Assembly (NCBI RefSeq): GCF_000152785.1
Contig: NZ_CH672414.1
Coordinates: 568,657 to 632,656 of the forward strand
DNA: 64,000 bases
From: Yoonia vestfoldensis SKA53
GTDB taxonomy: Bacteria > Pseudomonadota > Alphaproteobacteria > Rhodobacterales > Rhodobacteraceae
Direction: 5' to 3'
Position numbers and translations under genes: made by a program. Below are positions 32,160 through 44,317 of this stretch, piece by piece. The notes below the pieces were generated by a model that ran no database searches, had not been told where the DNA came from, and worked only from the letters and a program-made list of their open reading frames with translations. Within the stretch, counting starts at the first letter, position 1; every line of letters begins with the position of its first letter.

Positions 32160-32632
32160 AGTCTCTGATTCTTGCGCTGGTTCTGGGGATGGCGGCTCCG
32201 CTGGCCGCCGCGGCCTGCGCCGAGGACCGCGTGACGATTCGGGGCGATTGGGGGCAGGCGACATTTACCGTCGAAATCGCCGATACCCCCGCGACCCGCG
32301 CGCAAGGGTTGATGCATGTCGAAACCATGCCACGCATGGCGGGGATGCTATTTGTTTATGAACGCCCCCAGGCGGTCAGTTTCTGGATGAAAAACACCCT
32401 GATTCCGCTGGATATGATCTTTGCCAGCCCGCAGGGCGAAATCCTGCGGGTGCATGAAAACGCGGTGCCGGGCGACCTGACCCCGATTCCCGGCGGCGAC
32501 GGGGTGCAGATGGTGCTCGAGATCAATGGCGGGCTGGCCGCGCGGTTGGGAATTGCTGCTGGCGATATCATGCAGCACCCTGCTTTCGGGGCTGACGCAA
32601 TTTTAGCTTGTCGCGAAAAGACCGACAGTTAG
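32156..32632 (+). CDS. DUF192 family secreted protein
   Basis: A 158-residue protein with a signal peptide (about residues 1-20). The DUF192 core is clear: TPATRAQGLMHVETMP, GMLFVYERPQAVSFWMKNTLIPLDMIF and VLEINGGLAARLGI. The family is widespread and of unknown function, with a small beta fold in the periplasm. Translationally coupled to the cold-shock gene by an ATGA overlap. Confidence 0.88.
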   Translation: MKSLILALVLGMAAPLAAAACAEDRVTIRGDWGQATFTVEIADTPATRAQGLMHVETMPRMAGMLFVYERPQAVSFWMKNTLIPLDMIFASPQGEILRVHENAVPGDLTPIPGGDGVQMVLEINGGLAARLGIAAGDIMQHPAFGADAILACREKTDS

Positions 32633-32675
32633 GGCTTTTCAAATCGGTTGAGGGGGTCTAAAGACAGCCTCGGTT

Positions 32676-32752
32676 CGGGGCGTAGCGCAGCCTGGTAGCG
32701 CATCTGTTTTGGGAACAGAGGGTCGGGAGTTCGAATCTCTCCGCCCCGACCA
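32676..32752 (+). tRNA. tRNA-Pro (anticodon UGG)
   Basis: A 77-nt cloverleaf with encoded CCA. The acceptor stem CGGGGCG (32676-32682) pairs with CGCCCCG (32742-32748); the T arm has GTTCGAATC; the anticodon loop TTTGGGA gives UGG. Reads CCN proline codons. Confidence 0.97.
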
Positions 32753-32776
32753 TAAATCCAAGTTTTGTGAAATCGT

Positions 32777-32802
32777 AGCAATCGCCCTCGGGCTGTTGCT
32801 TT
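32777..32802 (+). terminator. Putative terminator of tRNA-Pro
   Basis: AGCAA and TTGCT (32777-32781 and 32796-32800) enclose a GCC/GGC inner stem, followed by a very short T stretch. It lies 24 nt after the tRNA end. Confidence 0.4.
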
Positions 32803-32844
32803 GGCGTTGCATGCGCTGCTGGCCGCCCAAGACTGGTGCCGGTC

Positions 32845-32853
32845 TGTGGATAA
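32845..32853 (-). promoter_or_regulatory. Perfect DnaA box upstream of nrdJ
   Basis: TGTGGATAA is the exact complement of the consensus TTATCCACA. A single box 414 nt before the ribonucleotide reductase start could couple dNTP synthesis to replication initiation, as DnaA does for nrdAB in E. coli. One 9-mer can also occur by chance. Confidence 0.4.
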
Positions 32854-33032
32854 TTCATGCCACAGGACAGAATTCACCGCTAAGTCAAAAGAGACAAAGA
32901 CTTTCTTTGCAGCGCTTCGTGTCGGGGGGCTGTGGGTCGTTTGGTGGGTGAATCATCCGCCTGTTTTCGACGCACCCCCGTCGCTGCGCGTCAATCGAAA
33001 AAATCTGCATTTGGTGTTAAAAAAACGTTGAC

Positions 33033-33048
33033 CCACTAGGTATAGATG
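33033..33048. promoter_or_regulatory. Possible NrdR box
   Basis: CCACTAGGTATAGATG agrees at about 10 of 16 positions with the ACACTATATATAGTGT-type NrdR operator. A second properly spaced box is not convincing, so this is tentative. Confidence 0.3.
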
Positions 33049-33266
33049 CGCCACTTTAACCAAGCCGCCCAGACACCACCATATGTCGCGTCGGCGTGGG
33101 GACGACCAATTAACTAAGTACCAGGCTGGAATGTGTTTCCAAACAGACCGTGCATCGTACGGGCTGCGTCGGTTTGCTTGGTGAAATCGCCCTTTCAGGC
33201 TGCGCTGTGCAAATGGTGCTTAACAAATACGGGCTGCAACGACGGCCATCCAAAAGGGGCAGAGAC

Positions 33267-36200
33267 ATGAAAATCGAACGGAATTTCACGACCGAAGGCG
33301 CGGATGCTTATGCAGCGCTTGCGTTCAAGACCACGACCTCTGAGATCCGCAATCCGGATGGCACCATCGTATTCAAGCTCGATGATTGCGAAATTCCCGC
33401 AAGCTGGAGCCAGGTCGCATCCGACGTGATCGCGCAGAAGTATTTCCGCAAGGCCGGCGTGCCGTCTGCGACCACAAAGGTCAAAGAAAAGGGCGTGCCA
33501 GAATTTCTGTGGAAATCCGTTCCAGCCAAAAACGCGACATTCGGTGGTGAAATCAGCGCCAAGCAGGTGTTCGACCGTTTGGCGGGCGCCTGGACCTATT
33601 GGGGCTGGAAAGGCGGCTATTTCACAACCGAACAAGATGCGCGTGCCTATTTCGACGAAATGCGCCACATGCTGGCCAGCCAGCGCGCGGCCCCCAACAG
33701 CCCGCAGTGGTTCAATACCGGTCTGCATTGGGCCTACGGCATCGATGGTCCCGCACAGGGGCATTATTATGTCGATTACCAGACCGGCGAGCTGACCAAA
33801 TCGACATCCAGCTATGAACATCCGCAGCCGCATGCCTGTTTCATCCAATCCGTCGCTGACGATCTGGTCAACGAAGGCGGAATCATGGACCTGTGGGTCC
33901 GCGAAGCCCGCCTGTTCAAATATGGCTCTGGCACCGGCACCAACTTCTCTTCCCTGCGGGGCGAGGGCGAAAAACTGTCCGGCGGTGGTAAATCATCCGG
34001 CCTGATGGGTTTCTTGAAAATCGGTGACCGCGCTGCCGGTGCGATCAAATCGGGCGGCACAACACGCCGTGCGGCCAAGATGGTCATCGTCGATGCCGAC
34101 CACCCCGATATCGAGGAATTCATCAACTGGAAGGTGATCGAAGAACAAAAGGTGGCATCCATCGTCGCTGGTTCCAAGATGCACGAACGCTATCTGAACG
34201 CGATTTTCGCGGCGATCGAATCATGGGACGGCGAAGAAATTGCCGCCTATGATCCCAAGACCAACGAAACGCTGGCCGCCGCTGTGAAAGATGCAAAACG
34301 CTCGGCGATCCCAGAGACCTATATCAAGCGCGTGCTGGATTACGCCAAGCAGGGCCACACCAGCATCGAATTTCCGACCTATGACACCGATTGGGATTCC
34401 GAAGCCTATTCATCCGTGTCTGGCCAGAATTCCAACAACTCGATTCGCGTGACCGACGCCTTCCTCAAAGCTGTCGAAAACGACGAGATGTGGAAGCTGA
34501 TCAACCGCAAGAACGGTGAAGTCGCGAAAATCATCAAGGCGCGCGATCTGTGGGAACAGGTGGGTCATGCCGCATGGGCCTGTGCCGATCCGGGCATCCA
34601 GTACCACGACACCGTCAACGCATGGCATACCTGCCCCGAAGATGGCGCGATCCGCGGATCGAACCCCTGTTCGGAATACATGTTCCTTGATGATACGGCC
34701 TGTAACCTTGCCTCGATGAACCTGCTGACGTTTTACAAGGACGGGCAGTTTCAGGTCGAAGATTACATGCACGCCACCCGTCTGTGGACCGTGACGCTGG
34801 AAATCTCTGTCATGATGGCGCAATTCCCGTCCAAGGAAATTGCCCAGCGGTCCTATGATTTCCGCACGCTGGGTCTGGGCTATGCCAATATCGGCGGTTT
34901 GCTGATGAATATGGGCTTTGGTTATGACAGCGCCGAAGGCCGCGCCATGGGTGCTGCGCTGACCGCGATCATGACCGGCGTATCCTATGCGACATCTGCG
35001 GAAATGGCAGGCGAGTTGGGCGCATTCCCCGGCTATGCCAAGAACGAAAAACACATGCTGCGCGTGATCCGCAACCACCGCAACGCGGCCTATGGCAAGA
35101 CGGATGGCTATGAAGCACTGGATGTGAAACCCGTACCACTGGATCATGCCAATTGCCCTGACGACCGTCTGGTCAAACTGGCCGTGGAAAGCTGGGACGA
35201 GGCGCTGCGCCTGGGCGAGGCGCATGGCTATCGCAACGCGCAAGTCTCGGTCATCGCGCCGACCGGCACGATCGGTCTGGTGATGGATTGCGACACAACC
35301 GGGATCGAGCCTGATTTCGCATTGGTCAAGTTCAAGAAACTGGCCGGTGGCGGGTATTTCAAGATCATCAACCAATCGGTGCCGGCAGCACTCGAAAAGC
35401 TCGGCTACGGTTCGGCCCAGATCGAGGAAATCATCGCCTATGCAGTCGGTCACGGCTCAATGGGGCAGGCACCTGCGATCAACCACACGTCGCTGATCGG
35501 GCATGGTTTTGGTCAGGCGGAACTCGACAAGGTCGAAGGTGCGTTGCGCTCGGCCTTTGATATCCGCTTTGTGTTCAACCAATGGACGCTGGGGGCGGAT
35601 TTCTGCACCAAAACGCTGGGCATCCCAGAGGCAAAGCTGAACGATCCAACCTTCGATCTGCTGCGCCATCTTGGCTATACCAAGCAGGATATCGAGGCGG
35701 CCAATGATCACGTCTGCGGAACCATGACGCTGGAAGGCGCGCCGTTCCTGCGCGAAGACCATTATTCGGTCTTCGATTGCGCCAACCCCTGCGGCAAGAA
35801 AGGCAAGCGTTATCTGAGCGTTGACAGCCATATCTATATGATGGCGGCGGCGCAGTCGTTCATCTCGGGCGCGATTTCCAAGACGATCAACATGCCCAAT
35901 GACGCGACGATCGAGGATTGCCAGAAAGCCTATGAGCTGTCGTGGTCGCTCGGCGTGAAAGCCAATGCGCTCTACCGTGACGGATCGAAACTGTCGCAGC
36001 CACTGGCATCAGCGCTGGTCGAGGATGATGACGACGCGCGCGAAGTGCTGGAAAGCGGCAACCACCATGAAAAGGCCGCCGTTCTGGCCGAAAAGATCGT
36101 GGAAAAGATCATCGTCCGCGAAATCCGCAACCGCGAACGCGAAAAGATGCCGCAGCGGCGCAAAGGCTATACCCAAAAGGCCATCGTCGGCGGCCACAAG

Positions 36201-36875
36201 GTCTATCTGCGCACCGGCGAATACGAAGGCGGCAAATTGGGCGAAATCTTTATCGATATGCACAAGGAAGGGGCCGGTTTCCGCGCGATGATGAACAATT
36301 TCGCCATCGCCGTGTCCGTCGGCCTGCAATATGGTGTGCCGCTCGAAGAATTCGTCGATGCCTTCACCTTCACCAAGTTCGAACCCGCAGGCATGGTACA
36401 GGGCAACGACAGCATCAAGAATGCGACCTCGATCCTGGATTACATCTTCCGCGAATTGGCGGTGTCCTACCTCGACCGGACGGACCTCGCGCATGTCAAA
36501 CCCGAAGGCGCGTCGTTCGATGATATCGGCCGTGGTGAAGCCGAAGGCGTTGCCAACGTCCGCACGCCCAGTGAAAACGCCGCCTCGCGCTCGCTTGAGG
36601 TTCTCAAACAGATTTCCTCGACTGGTTATCTGCGCAAACGGATGCCACAGGACCTGATGGCGCTGCAAACCGGCGTCAGCTCTGCGGCGCTTGTCAGCGG
36701 CACGGCGACAATGACAGCCGTGGTGGCGGAAACGGCCACCCTGTCGGCCCGCGACAAGGCCAAGATGCAGGGCTATGAAGGCGAAGCTTGCGGCGAATGT
36801 GGCAATTACACGCTGGTGCGCAACGGCACCTGCATGAAATGCAACACCTGCGGCGGAACTAGCGGCTGTAGCTAA
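33267..36875 (+). CDS. nrdJ: Adenosylcobalamin-dependent (class II) ribonucleotide reductase
   Basis: A 1202-residue enzyme reducing ribonucleotides to deoxyribonucleotides with a B12-generated thiyl radical. Landmarks: [15 protein letters not shown] near 140, [20 protein letters not shown] near 468 with a redox cysteine, the radical-chemistry barrel through [15 protein letters not shown] [13 protein letters not shown] near 665, a TSCPD-like region near 970-1060, and a cysteine-rich C-terminus (CGECGNY ... [14 protein letters not shown]) serving as reductant shuttle. The start has GGGGCAGAGAC upstream. Length fits the long alphaproteobacterial form. No nrdAB is in the window. Confidence 0.95.
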   Translation: MKIERNFTTEGADAYAALAFKTTTSEIRNPDGTIVFKLDDCEIPASWSQVASDVIAQKYFRKAGVPSATTKVKEKGVPEFLWKSVPAKNATFGGEISAKQVFDRLAGAWTYWGWKGGYFTTEQDARAYFDEMRHMLASQRAAPNSPQWFNTGLHWAYGIDGPAQGHYYVDYQTGELTKSTSSYEHPQPHACFIQSVADDLVNEGGIMDLWVREARLFKYGSGTGTNFSSLRGEGEKLSGGGKSSGLMGFLKIGDRAAGAIKSGGTTRRAAKMVIVDADHPDIEEFINWKVIEEQKVASIVAGSKMHERYLNAIFAAIESWDGEEIAAYDPKTNETLAAAVKDAKRSAIPETYIKRVLDYAKQGHTSIEFPTYDTDWDSEAYSSVSGQNSNNSIRVTDAFLKAVENDEMWKLINRKNGEVAKIIKARDLWEQVGHAAWACADPGIQYHDTVNAWHTCPEDGAIRGSNPCSEYMFLDDTACNLASMNLLTFYKDGQFQVEDYMHATRLWTVTLEISVMMAQFPSKEIAQRSYDFRTLGLGYANIGGLLMNMGFGYDSAEGRAMGAALTAIMTGVSYATSAEMAGELGAFPGYAKNEKHMLRVIRNHRNAAYGKTDGYEALDVKPVPLDHANCPDDRLVKLAVESWDEALRLGEAHGYRNAQVSVIAPTGTIGLVMDCDTTGIEPDFALVKFKKLAGGGYFKIINQSVPAALEKLGYGSAQIEEIIAYAVGHGSMGQAPAINHTSLIGHGFGQAELDKVEGALRSAFDIRFVFNQWTLGADFCTKTLGIPEAKLNDPTFDLLRHLGYTKQDIEAANDHVCGTMTLEGAPFLREDHYSVFDCANPCGKKGKRYLSVDSHIYMMAAAQSFISGAISKTINMPNDATIEDCQKAYELSWSLGVKANALYRDGSKLSQPLASALVEDDDDAREVLESGNHHEKAAVLAEKIVEKIIVREIRNREREKMPQRRKGYTQKAIVGGHKVYLRTGEYEGGKLGEIFIDMHKEGAGFRAMMNNFAIAVSVGLQYGVPLEEFVDAFTFTKFEPAGMVQGNDSIKNATSILDYIFRELAVSYLDRTDLAHVKPEGASFDDIGRGEAEGVANVRTPSENAASRSLEVLKQISSTGYLRKRMPQDLMALQTGVSSAALVSGTATMTAVVAETATLSARDKAKMQGYEGEACGECGNYTLVRNGTCMKCNTCGGTSGCS

Positions 36876-36886
36876 GCCTGTTTCGT

Positions 36887-36929
36887 AAAAAAACCCGCCG
36901 CCCCCCAAGATTATGCTTTGGGGGCGGCG
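36887..36929. terminator. Terminator between nrdJ and the cupin gene
   Basis: A 10-bp perfect stem (CGCCGCCCCC 36896-36905 with GGGGGCGGCG 36920-36929) has seven A residues on its left, i.e. a T run on the minus strand. It is therefore a canonical terminator for the leftward cupin gene and may also block nrdJ read-through. Confidence 0.8.
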
Positions 36930-36948
36930 TTACGCTGTGGTCTTTCAA

Positions 36949-36974
36949 CTTCTCTTTTCTAAAAATACTCAGGC
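36949..36974. repeat. Dispersed intergenic repeat, copy 3
   Basis: On the minus strand it reads GCCTGAGTATTTTTAG then AAAAGAGAAG. The TGA stop of the cupin gene lies inside the repeat, and its orientation relative to the upstream gene is opposite to the other copies. Confidence 0.6.
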
Positions 36975-37397
36975 GCGACCGCGTGGAATATCAAACCCCG
37001 GGTCCGCCAGCGTGAAACCGGCAAAATCAAACCCCGGCGATACGGTGCAGCCGACCAGCGTCCAGTCACCCGTGCTGCGCGCCGCCTGCCAATGCTGGTC
37101 CGGCACGATGATCTGCGGCAGCTGCCCCGCAATCAGATCAGGCCCCAGCACATGATCCACCGCAGGGCCTGCATCATCGGGCGACAACGACAGCACCAGC
37201 GGCGCACCGGCGTAATAATGCCAAATTTCAACAGCATCGACACGGTGCCAATGGCTGCCGGCGCCGGCCTTCAGCAGGAAATAAATGCAGGTGCCGACCG
37301 GACGGCCCGCGTTTTGCGCCACCCATGTCTGGCGGTAAAAGCCGCCTTCGGGATGCGGGGCCAATTGCAGATGGGCGATGATGTCGTCGGCGGTCAT
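36969..37397 (-). CDS. Cupin DUF985 family protein
   Basis: A 142-residue single-domain cupin. Family segments: LQLAPHPEGGFYRQTW, SHWHRVDAVEIWHYYAGAPL and VGCTVSPGFDFAGFTLA. Metal-binding histidines of the cupin fold are present in HWHR and EIWH. Function unknown. The start has AAAGG 7 nt upstream, and the preceding gene ends 10 nt before it. It terminates at the strong hairpin at 36887-36929. Confidence 0.85.
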   Translation of the reverse strand: MTADDIIAHLQLAPHPEGGFYRQTWVAQNAGRPVGTCIYFLLKAGAGSHWHRVDAVEIWHYYAGAPLVLSLSPDDAGPAVDHVLGPDLIAGQLPQIIVPDQHWQAARSTGDWTLVGCTVSPGFDFAGFTLADPGFDIPRGRA

Positions 37398-37407
37398 GGG
37401 CGGGCCT

Positions 37408-38046
37408 TTACTGGATGTCGGGGGCAAGATCGTAAAGCAAGCGGGCCGAGATGGCGCTGGTCAAGGATATTTCGCTGACCCTGTCGGTGCCGGTAACCAG
37501 GCCACGGTCGCGCCGGTTTCGGCGGAATGCGGTGATCCCATCGGTGGCGCGGCAATAAAGCCAGTCGCCACGCCGCGCCCGCGCGCCGCCTTGGCGGAAA
37601 TTACCGCTGTTGATCGGCGACAGCCATAATGCGGGGCCAAGCGCGTCGAAAAGAGCGTCACTGTCAAACCAGATCAGCGCAATCTCGTTGTCACGCCTGA
37701 TACTGTCGACAAAGGCGCGCCCCTTGTGGGCGGGCCAAAAGAACACGCGCCCATCCAGCTGGCGTGCCCAGCTGGTCGCGTCATGGCCGTCGATGATGCT
37801 GTTGGCGGCAGCCAACCCCTGCAAAATCGGCAGCTGATGGTTCAGCCGCGCGCTGGTGCTGTCGGGCAGCGTCAGCAAAACGCGGTCGCGGCGCAGCGCC
37901 AGCGTGGCAGGATCGCGCCGCGCCTTTTGCGCCAGCAGGGCAGGCGGCATCAACCCGTTCAGATGGATGCCCGCCAGGTTGCTGCGCGCGGTGCAATGCA
38001 AAAGCCGTGGCCCCACGGCCCGCAGAAATGCGGCGCGGGCCGTCAT
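37408..38046 (-). CDS. DUF7002-like protein of unknown function
   Basis: A 212-residue soluble protein. The opening LLHCTARSNLAGIHLNGLMPPALL and the middle LDGRVFFWPAHKGRAFVDS resemble the DUF7002 family, whose members share a histidine near the N-terminus and an RVFFW motif; the overall plan recalls small ADP-ribosyltransferase-like folds, which is speculation. It is 10 nt upstream of the cupin gene in the same direction, so the two form a pair. The start lies only 33 nt from the enolase stop. Confidence 0.6.
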   Translation of the reverse strand: MTARAAFLRAVGPRLLHCTARSNLAGIHLNGLMPPALLAQKARRDPATLALRRDRVLLTLPDSTSARLNHQLPILQGLAAANSIIDGHDATSWARQLDGRVFFWPAHKGRAFVDSIRRDNEIALIWFDSDALFDALGPALWLSPINSGNFRQGGARARRGDWLYCRATDGITAFRRNRRDRGLVTGTDRVSEISLTSAISARLLYDLAPDIQ

Positions 38047-38061
38047 GGCGTGATCGTGTAG

Positions 38062-38079
38062 GGTGGGTTCAAACCCACC
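38062..38079. repeat. REP-like palindrome at the enolase stop codon
   Basis: GGTGGGT and ACCCACC form a 7-bp stem with a TCAA loop, directly abutting the eno stop codon. No T run follows, so it is not a classical terminator. Confidence 0.45.
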
Positions 38080-40286
<2,207 letters not shown>

Positions 40287-40289
40287 AGC

Positions 40290-40709
40290 TCAGTGGTCCT
40301 TTTTCTTCACGGGCAACCCGTAGAGTTCCAGCCGATGCCCCATCAACCGGTACCCTAGCTTGGCAGCGATGCGTTCTTGCAGCGCCTCGATCTCGGGATC
40401 GACAAATTCGATCACTTCGCCGGTGTGCATGTCGATCAGATGGTCATGGTGGTCGCGGTCTGCGGCCTCGTATCTTGCGCGGCCGTCGCCGAATTCGTGT
40501 TTTTCAAGAATGCCCGATTCCTCGAACAATTTGACGGTCCTGTACACTGTCGCCAGCGAAATGCGCGGGTCGACAGCCACGGCGCGGTTGTACAATTCTT
40601 CGACATCGGGGTGGTCATCGGCAGATTCCAGCACGCCCGCGATGACCCGGCGTTGGTCGGTCAGGCGCAGGCCTTGTGCCTCGCAGCGGGAAAGGATGGT
40701 ATCTGTCAT
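40290..40709 (-). CDS. Fur-family metal-responsive regulator (Fur/Mur type)
   Basis: A 139-residue repressor: winged HTH with SLATVYRTVKLFEESG near 51-66 and a dimerisation domain with metal-site histidines in DHHDHLIDMHTGEVIEF (86-102). The CxxC structural-zinc pair found in E. coli Fur at HLICLDCG is absent (LIDMHTG), as in alphaproteobacterial Fur/Mur proteins that sense manganese or iron. The Irr HHH pattern is not seen, so Irr is less likely. Immediately upstream of the EamA exporter. Confidence 0.85.
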   Translation of the reverse strand: MTDTILSRCEAQGLRLTDQRRVIAGVLESADDHPDVEELYNRAVAVDPRISLATVYRTVKLFEESGILEKHEFGDGRARYEAADRDHHDHLIDMHTGEVIEFVDPEIEALQERIAAKLGYRLMGHRLELYGLPVKKKDH

Positions 40710-40779
40710 GCGCAGTCCGGATATTCGTCTGTTCCCGTCTTAACGGCCGATCCATGCGCTGGCCAGACGTGATTGCCCA

Positions 40780-41586
40780 TCACAGCCATGGCACCTTGAT
40801 CCATGTACCACCCAACTGGCGGATCACGGCCCCCGTGCCGATCTTGAACCGTGCAAGGCCGGGGCTGTTGTGCGTATCGACGAGCCCCAGATCAAGCCTG
40901 CAATAGCCTTTTGTGGCATGGTCACAGGCGGCGGCGATCAGGATCTTGTGATGCGCGCCGCACTGCCGCCCTGCATCGGATGTCCAGCCAAGGTGATAGG
41001 TGATGACCGGTGCGTGCCGCAAGAACAGCATTGCCGCGATAGGTGCGCCAGCCTGTGCTGCCGTATAGACCACAGCAGCATCGCGCCCCGTCGCGGCAAA
41101 GGCCGCGATCAGCGCATGGGGCAGAGCGCGGTAGCGCGCGCGGCGTTGTTGCGCATGTTCGGCCTGCAGCAGCCAGCCATGCGCGCGCGCGCAAAACGGC
41201 GCTGTTGTCAGCGTCAGATCGCCCGCCTTGCGCCATGTCGCGCGCCATTTGGGATGGAGCCGCGCCAGAATATCCCCGTCCAGCGGCATTTCAGCCACCG
41301 AGGCCGCGCTATGCGTCTGCTGGAACCCCGCCTGTCGCAGCGCGGGATCAGGCATTTCGGCGTTGAGCAGGTGCAGCCGCGCCTGCCGCAAGGCGGCGAT
41401 ACGCTGTTGCGGCGACGTATCAAGGTCGAACACCGGCCCGCGCGAGGCGAAACGAATGCCCCAGCGCTGTACAATCTGCAAGCTGCCCCCCTGCGGCAGG
41501 GCCATGCTGCGCGTCACCACCCCCAAGGCGGACAGGGCGGCGGCAAAACGCGGATGCTGTTGCAGCGGATAGGGGCGGCTTTTCAT
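40780..41586 (-). CDS. GNAT-fold (FemAB-like) acetyltransferase
   Basis: A 268-residue protein with a C-terminal acyltransferase region: AMLFLRHAPVITYHLGWTSD, then DLGLVDTHNSPGLARFKIG, the pattern of FemAB-like/Acetyltransf_6 proteins. The N-terminal half is less conserved. Substrate unknown; related proteins act on cell-wall or lipid-linked amines. Confidence 0.65.
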   Translation of the reverse strand: MKSRPYPLQQHPRFAAALSALGVVTRSMALPQGGSLQIVQRWGIRFASRGPVFDLDTSPQQRIAALRQARLHLLNAEMPDPALRQAGFQQTHSAASVAEMPLDGDILARLHPKWRATWRKAGDLTLTTAPFCARAHGWLLQAEHAQQRRARYRALPHALIAAFAATGRDAAVVYTAAQAGAPIAAMLFLRHAPVITYHLGWTSDAGRQCGAHHKILIAAACDHATKGYCRLDLGLVDTHNSPGLARFKIGTGAVIRQLGGTWIKVPWL

Positions 41587-41631
41587 GACTTGGTTAAGAC
41601 ATCAGATACCTAAGGCTGCGTTAATGGGCGC

Positions 41632-41781
41632 ATGACAAACGAGAATCGTAAAACCCGCGCCGTGCATGGCGTCACAGCCCCGCCTGTGCGGCCCACTGTG
41701 CTGGGGGCGGCACTGGTTGCGGGGGCTGTCAGCTTGCCCGTCGGGATCACGATCCAGCTGATCAGCCTGCTGGTGCTTTAG
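41632..41781 (+). CDS. Small single-pass membrane protein (49 aa)
   Basis: An ORF too short for most gene finders: MTNENRKTRAVHG, a proline-rich link, then a hydrophobic helix (about residues 23-47) ending in LLVL. Codon choice is GC-rich and like its neighbours. No strong ribosome binding site. It fills the gap between the acetyltransferase (divergent) and tyrS (convergent). Function unknown. Confidence 0.5.
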   Translation: MTNENRKTRAVHGVTAPPVRPTVLGAALVAGAVSLPVGITIQLISLLVL

Positions 41782-41895
41782 GAACCGCGCATGGCCTTGG
41801 CCCGCACGGTTGCCGCCACGGTTGCCTCTGGCGCGAATTGACGCGCTCCAAAGATGAGGGAAGCGGGCGCCGGCCGTGACGCTGGCGCAAAGGCG

Positions 41896-43146
41896 CTAGC
41901 CCAGCTGCACCAGCGCGTGGCGTTTCTTGCCGGCGCTCAGTTTGATCGGCTGTGCCAGCATCGTGGCATCGACCATCAGCCCCGCGTCTGTCAGCGGTTC
42001 GTCATTCAGCCGCGCGCCGTTTTCTGCGATCAGGCGCTTGGCTTCTTTGCCGGTGGCGGCAAGGCCCGCGCGCACGATGATCTGCGCAATCGACATGCCG
42101 TCGCCCAGTTCTGCGGCCCCCAGCGTCAGCGTGGGCAGGTCGTCACCGACACCGCCTTTTTCAAAGACTTCGCGCGCGGTGGCCTCTGCCGTCGTCGCAG
42201 CCTCGGCGCCGTGCAGCAGGGCGGTGACTTCATTGGCAAGGATGATCTTGGCGGCGTTGATATCGGAGCCTTGCAAGGCCCCCAGACGATTGCATTCGTC
42301 CAGCGGCAATTCGGTGTAAAGCTTCAGGAACCGCCCCGTATCGGCATCGGTCGTATTGCGCCAGAATTGCCAGAATTCGTAAGGCGACAGCATGTCGGCG
42401 TTCAGCCAGACAGCGCCCCCCGCAGATTTGCCCATCTTGCGCCCATCGGATGTGGTCAGCAAGGGCGAGGTCAGGCCATAGATTTCATGGTCCAGCACCC
42501 GGCGTGTCAGGTCGATGCCGTTGATGATATTGCCCCATTGATCCGACCCGCCCATCTGCAACAGGCAGCCATAGCGCCGGTTGAGTTCCAGAAAATCATA
42601 GGCCTGCAGGATCATGTAGTTGAATTCGAGGAAGGACAAAGATTGTTCACGATCCAGCCGCGATTTCACGCTTTCGAATGCCAGCATCCGGTTGACGCTG
42701 AAATGCCGCCCGATGTCGCGCAAAAAATCGAGGTAATTCAACTGATCCAGCCATTCGGCATTGTTCAGCATCAAGGCATCGGTTGGTCCGTCACCATAGG
42801 TCAGGTATTTGGCGAACACCTGCTGCATGCCTGCGATATTCGCGTCGATCTGGTCAGCTGTCAGCAAGGGGCGTTCATCGGCGCGAAAGCTGGGGTCACC
42901 GACCTTGGTCGTGCCGCCACCCATCAAGGTGATCGGCTGATGGCCGGTCTTTTGCAGCCAGCGCAGCATCATGATGTTCAGCAAATGCCCGACATGCAGC
43001 GATTTCGCTGTCGCGTCATAGCCAATATAGGTCGTCACCACCCCACGGCTGAGCGCATCGTCCAGCCCTTGATAATCGGTGCAATCGGCCAGAAAGCCGC
43101 GCTCCATCATCACGGACATGAAATCGGATTTGGGGTGGTAAGTCAT
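41896..43146 (-). CDS. tyrS: Tyrosyl-tRNA synthetase
   Basis: A 416-residue class I synthetase. [18 protein letters not shown] holds the HIGH motif; [10 protein letters not shown] binds tyrosine; [12 protein letters not shown] is the KMSKS loop; the C-terminal S4-like RNA-binding domain ends the protein. Start at 43146 (MTYHPKSDF), with AGGAACATATCC before it; upstream in-frame codons overlap the divergent anmK. Confidence 0.96.
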   Translation of the reverse strand: MTYHPKSDFMSVMMERGFLADCTDYQGLDDALSRGVVTTYIGYDATAKSLHVGHLLNIMMLRWLQKTGHQPITLMGGGTTKVGDPSFRADERPLLTADQIDANIAGMQQVFAKYLTYGDGPTDALMLNNAEWLDQLNYLDFLRDIGRHFSVNRMLAFESVKSRLDREQSLSFLEFNYMILQAYDFLELNRRYGCLLQMGGSDQWGNIINGIDLTRRVLDHEIYGLTSPLLTTSDGRKMGKSAGGAVWLNADMLSPYEFWQFWRNTTDADTGRFLKLYTELPLDECNRLGALQGSDINAAKIILANEVTALLHGAEAATTAEATAREVFEKGGVGDDLPTLTLGAAELGDGMSIAQIIVRAGLAATGKEAKRLIAENGARLNDEPLTDAGLMVDATMLAQPIKLSAGKKRHALVQLG

Positions 43147-43207
43147 GGATATGTTCCTAATCTCGCACCAGCACTCTATAATCAGCGCAAGTGATGAGGG
43201 AAAGCAG

Positions 43208-44317
43208 ATGTTGGAGGGGATTGCTGTCACCGCGCTTGGCACCATGTCGGGCACGTCGCTTGACGGGGTCGATGCCGCAGTGGTCGAAACCGACGGCGTG
43301 CGTATTTTCGGGTTCGGGCCAGTCGCCTATCGCGCCTATAGCGGTGCGGAACAGGATGTGCTGCGCGCGGCCTTGGGCCTTTGGCCGGATCAGGATGTCA
43401 CCGCTGCCGCCCGCATCGTCGAAGATGCGCATATCGCGGTGATGGCGGGGTTTCGCGATGTCGCGGTTGCGGGGTTTCACGGGCAGACATTGGCGCATGA
43501 TCCGCGCGGGCGCGGCACGCATCAATGCGGCGACGGCGACAGGCTGGCCGCGGCGCTAAATTATCCGGTGGTCTGGGATTTTCGCAGTGCCGATGTTGCG
43601 GCAGGCGGGCAGGGCGCGCCACTGGCGCCGTTTTACCATTTCGCATTGGCCAAATGGATCGGGGCGCGCGCGCCGGTGGCGTTTTTGAACCTTGGTGGCG
43701 TTGGCAACCTGACATGGGTCGATCCGGCCTGCGCCGATCCGGCTGATCCGGGCGCCTTGCTGGCCTTTGATACCGGTCCTGCCAATGCGCCGATCAACGA
43801 CGCGATGCGCGCGCGGCTGGGGCGGGGATATGACGACAACGGGCAGGTGGCGGCAGCGGGGGTGCCGGATGTCGCGTCGCTTGCTGCATTTTGCGCTGAT
43901 CCCTATTTCGCCCTGCCGCCACCCAAGTCGCTGGACCGCGATCATTTTCGCGCGCTTGGTCCGGCCACAGCGCATCTGGGCGATGCCGATGCCATCGCCA
44001 CGCTGACCCAAGCCGTAGTCTGGTCGGTTGCATCGGCAATGGCGCAATGCCCGCGCCCGCCTGCGCGGTTGCTGGTCACCGGCGGCGGGCGGCGCAATGC
44101 CACGCTGATGGCGGGGCTTGCTGCAATCTGCGGTTTGCCCGTCGATCCGGTCGAGGCGGTGGGGCTGGATGGTGACATGCTCGAAGCGCAGGCGTTTGGC
44201 TATCTTGCGGTGCGCGTGCTGCGCGGCTTGCCGATTTCTGCTCCCGGTACGACCGGTGTCCCAAGGCCCGCGCGCGGCGGGCGTGTGAGCGTCCCGCGCG
44301 GGCGGACCCAGACCTGA
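43208..44317 (+). CDS. anmK: Anhydro-N-acetylmuramic acid kinase
   Basis: A 369-residue ASKHA-fold kinase of cell-wall recycling, phosphorylating 1,6-anhydro-MurNAc with ring opening. Signatures: [16 protein letters not shown] at the N-terminus, [23 protein letters not shown] and [22 protein letters not shown] precedes the ATG at 43208. The last 25 residues ([13 protein letters not shown]...) form a basic tail typical of some Rhodobacteraceae copies. Confidence 0.94.
   Translation: MLEGIAVTALGTMSGTSLDGVDAAVVETDGVRIFGFGPVAYRAYSGAEQDVLRAALGLWPDQDVTAAARIVEDAHIAVMAGFRDVAVAGFHGQTLAHDPRGRGTHQCGDGDRLAAALNYPVVWDFRSADVAAGGQGAPLAPFYHFALAKWIGARAPVAFLNLGGVGNLTWVDPACADPADPGALLAFDTGPANAPINDAMRARLGRGYDDNGQVAAAGVPDVASLAAFCADPYFALPPPKSLDRDHFRALGPATAHLGDADAIATLTQAVVWSVASAMAQCPRPPARLLVTGGGRRNATLMAGLAAICGLPVDPVEAVGLDGDMLEAQAFGYLAVRVLRGLPISAPGTTGVPRPARGGRVSVPRGRTQT

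Larger units (their letters stand above)
32803..33266 (+). other. Long intergenic region upstream of nrdJ
   Basis: About 460 nt without a supported gene. It holds one perfect DnaA box and a possible NrdR box, both listed separately. No cobalamin riboswitch was recognised, although the downstream reductase uses B12. In-frame codons from 33150 to 33266 have no ribosome binding site or family homology and are not treated as coding. Confidence 0.5.

Noticed and set aside
33073..33088. Second NrdR box
   Set aside because: ACACCACCATATGTCG matches fewer than half of the operator positions and is about 40 nt from the first candidate.
32803..33266. Cobalamin riboswitch before nrdJ
   Set aside because: No B12 box or the conserved multi-stem core was recognised by eye; a covariance search is needed to exclude it fully.
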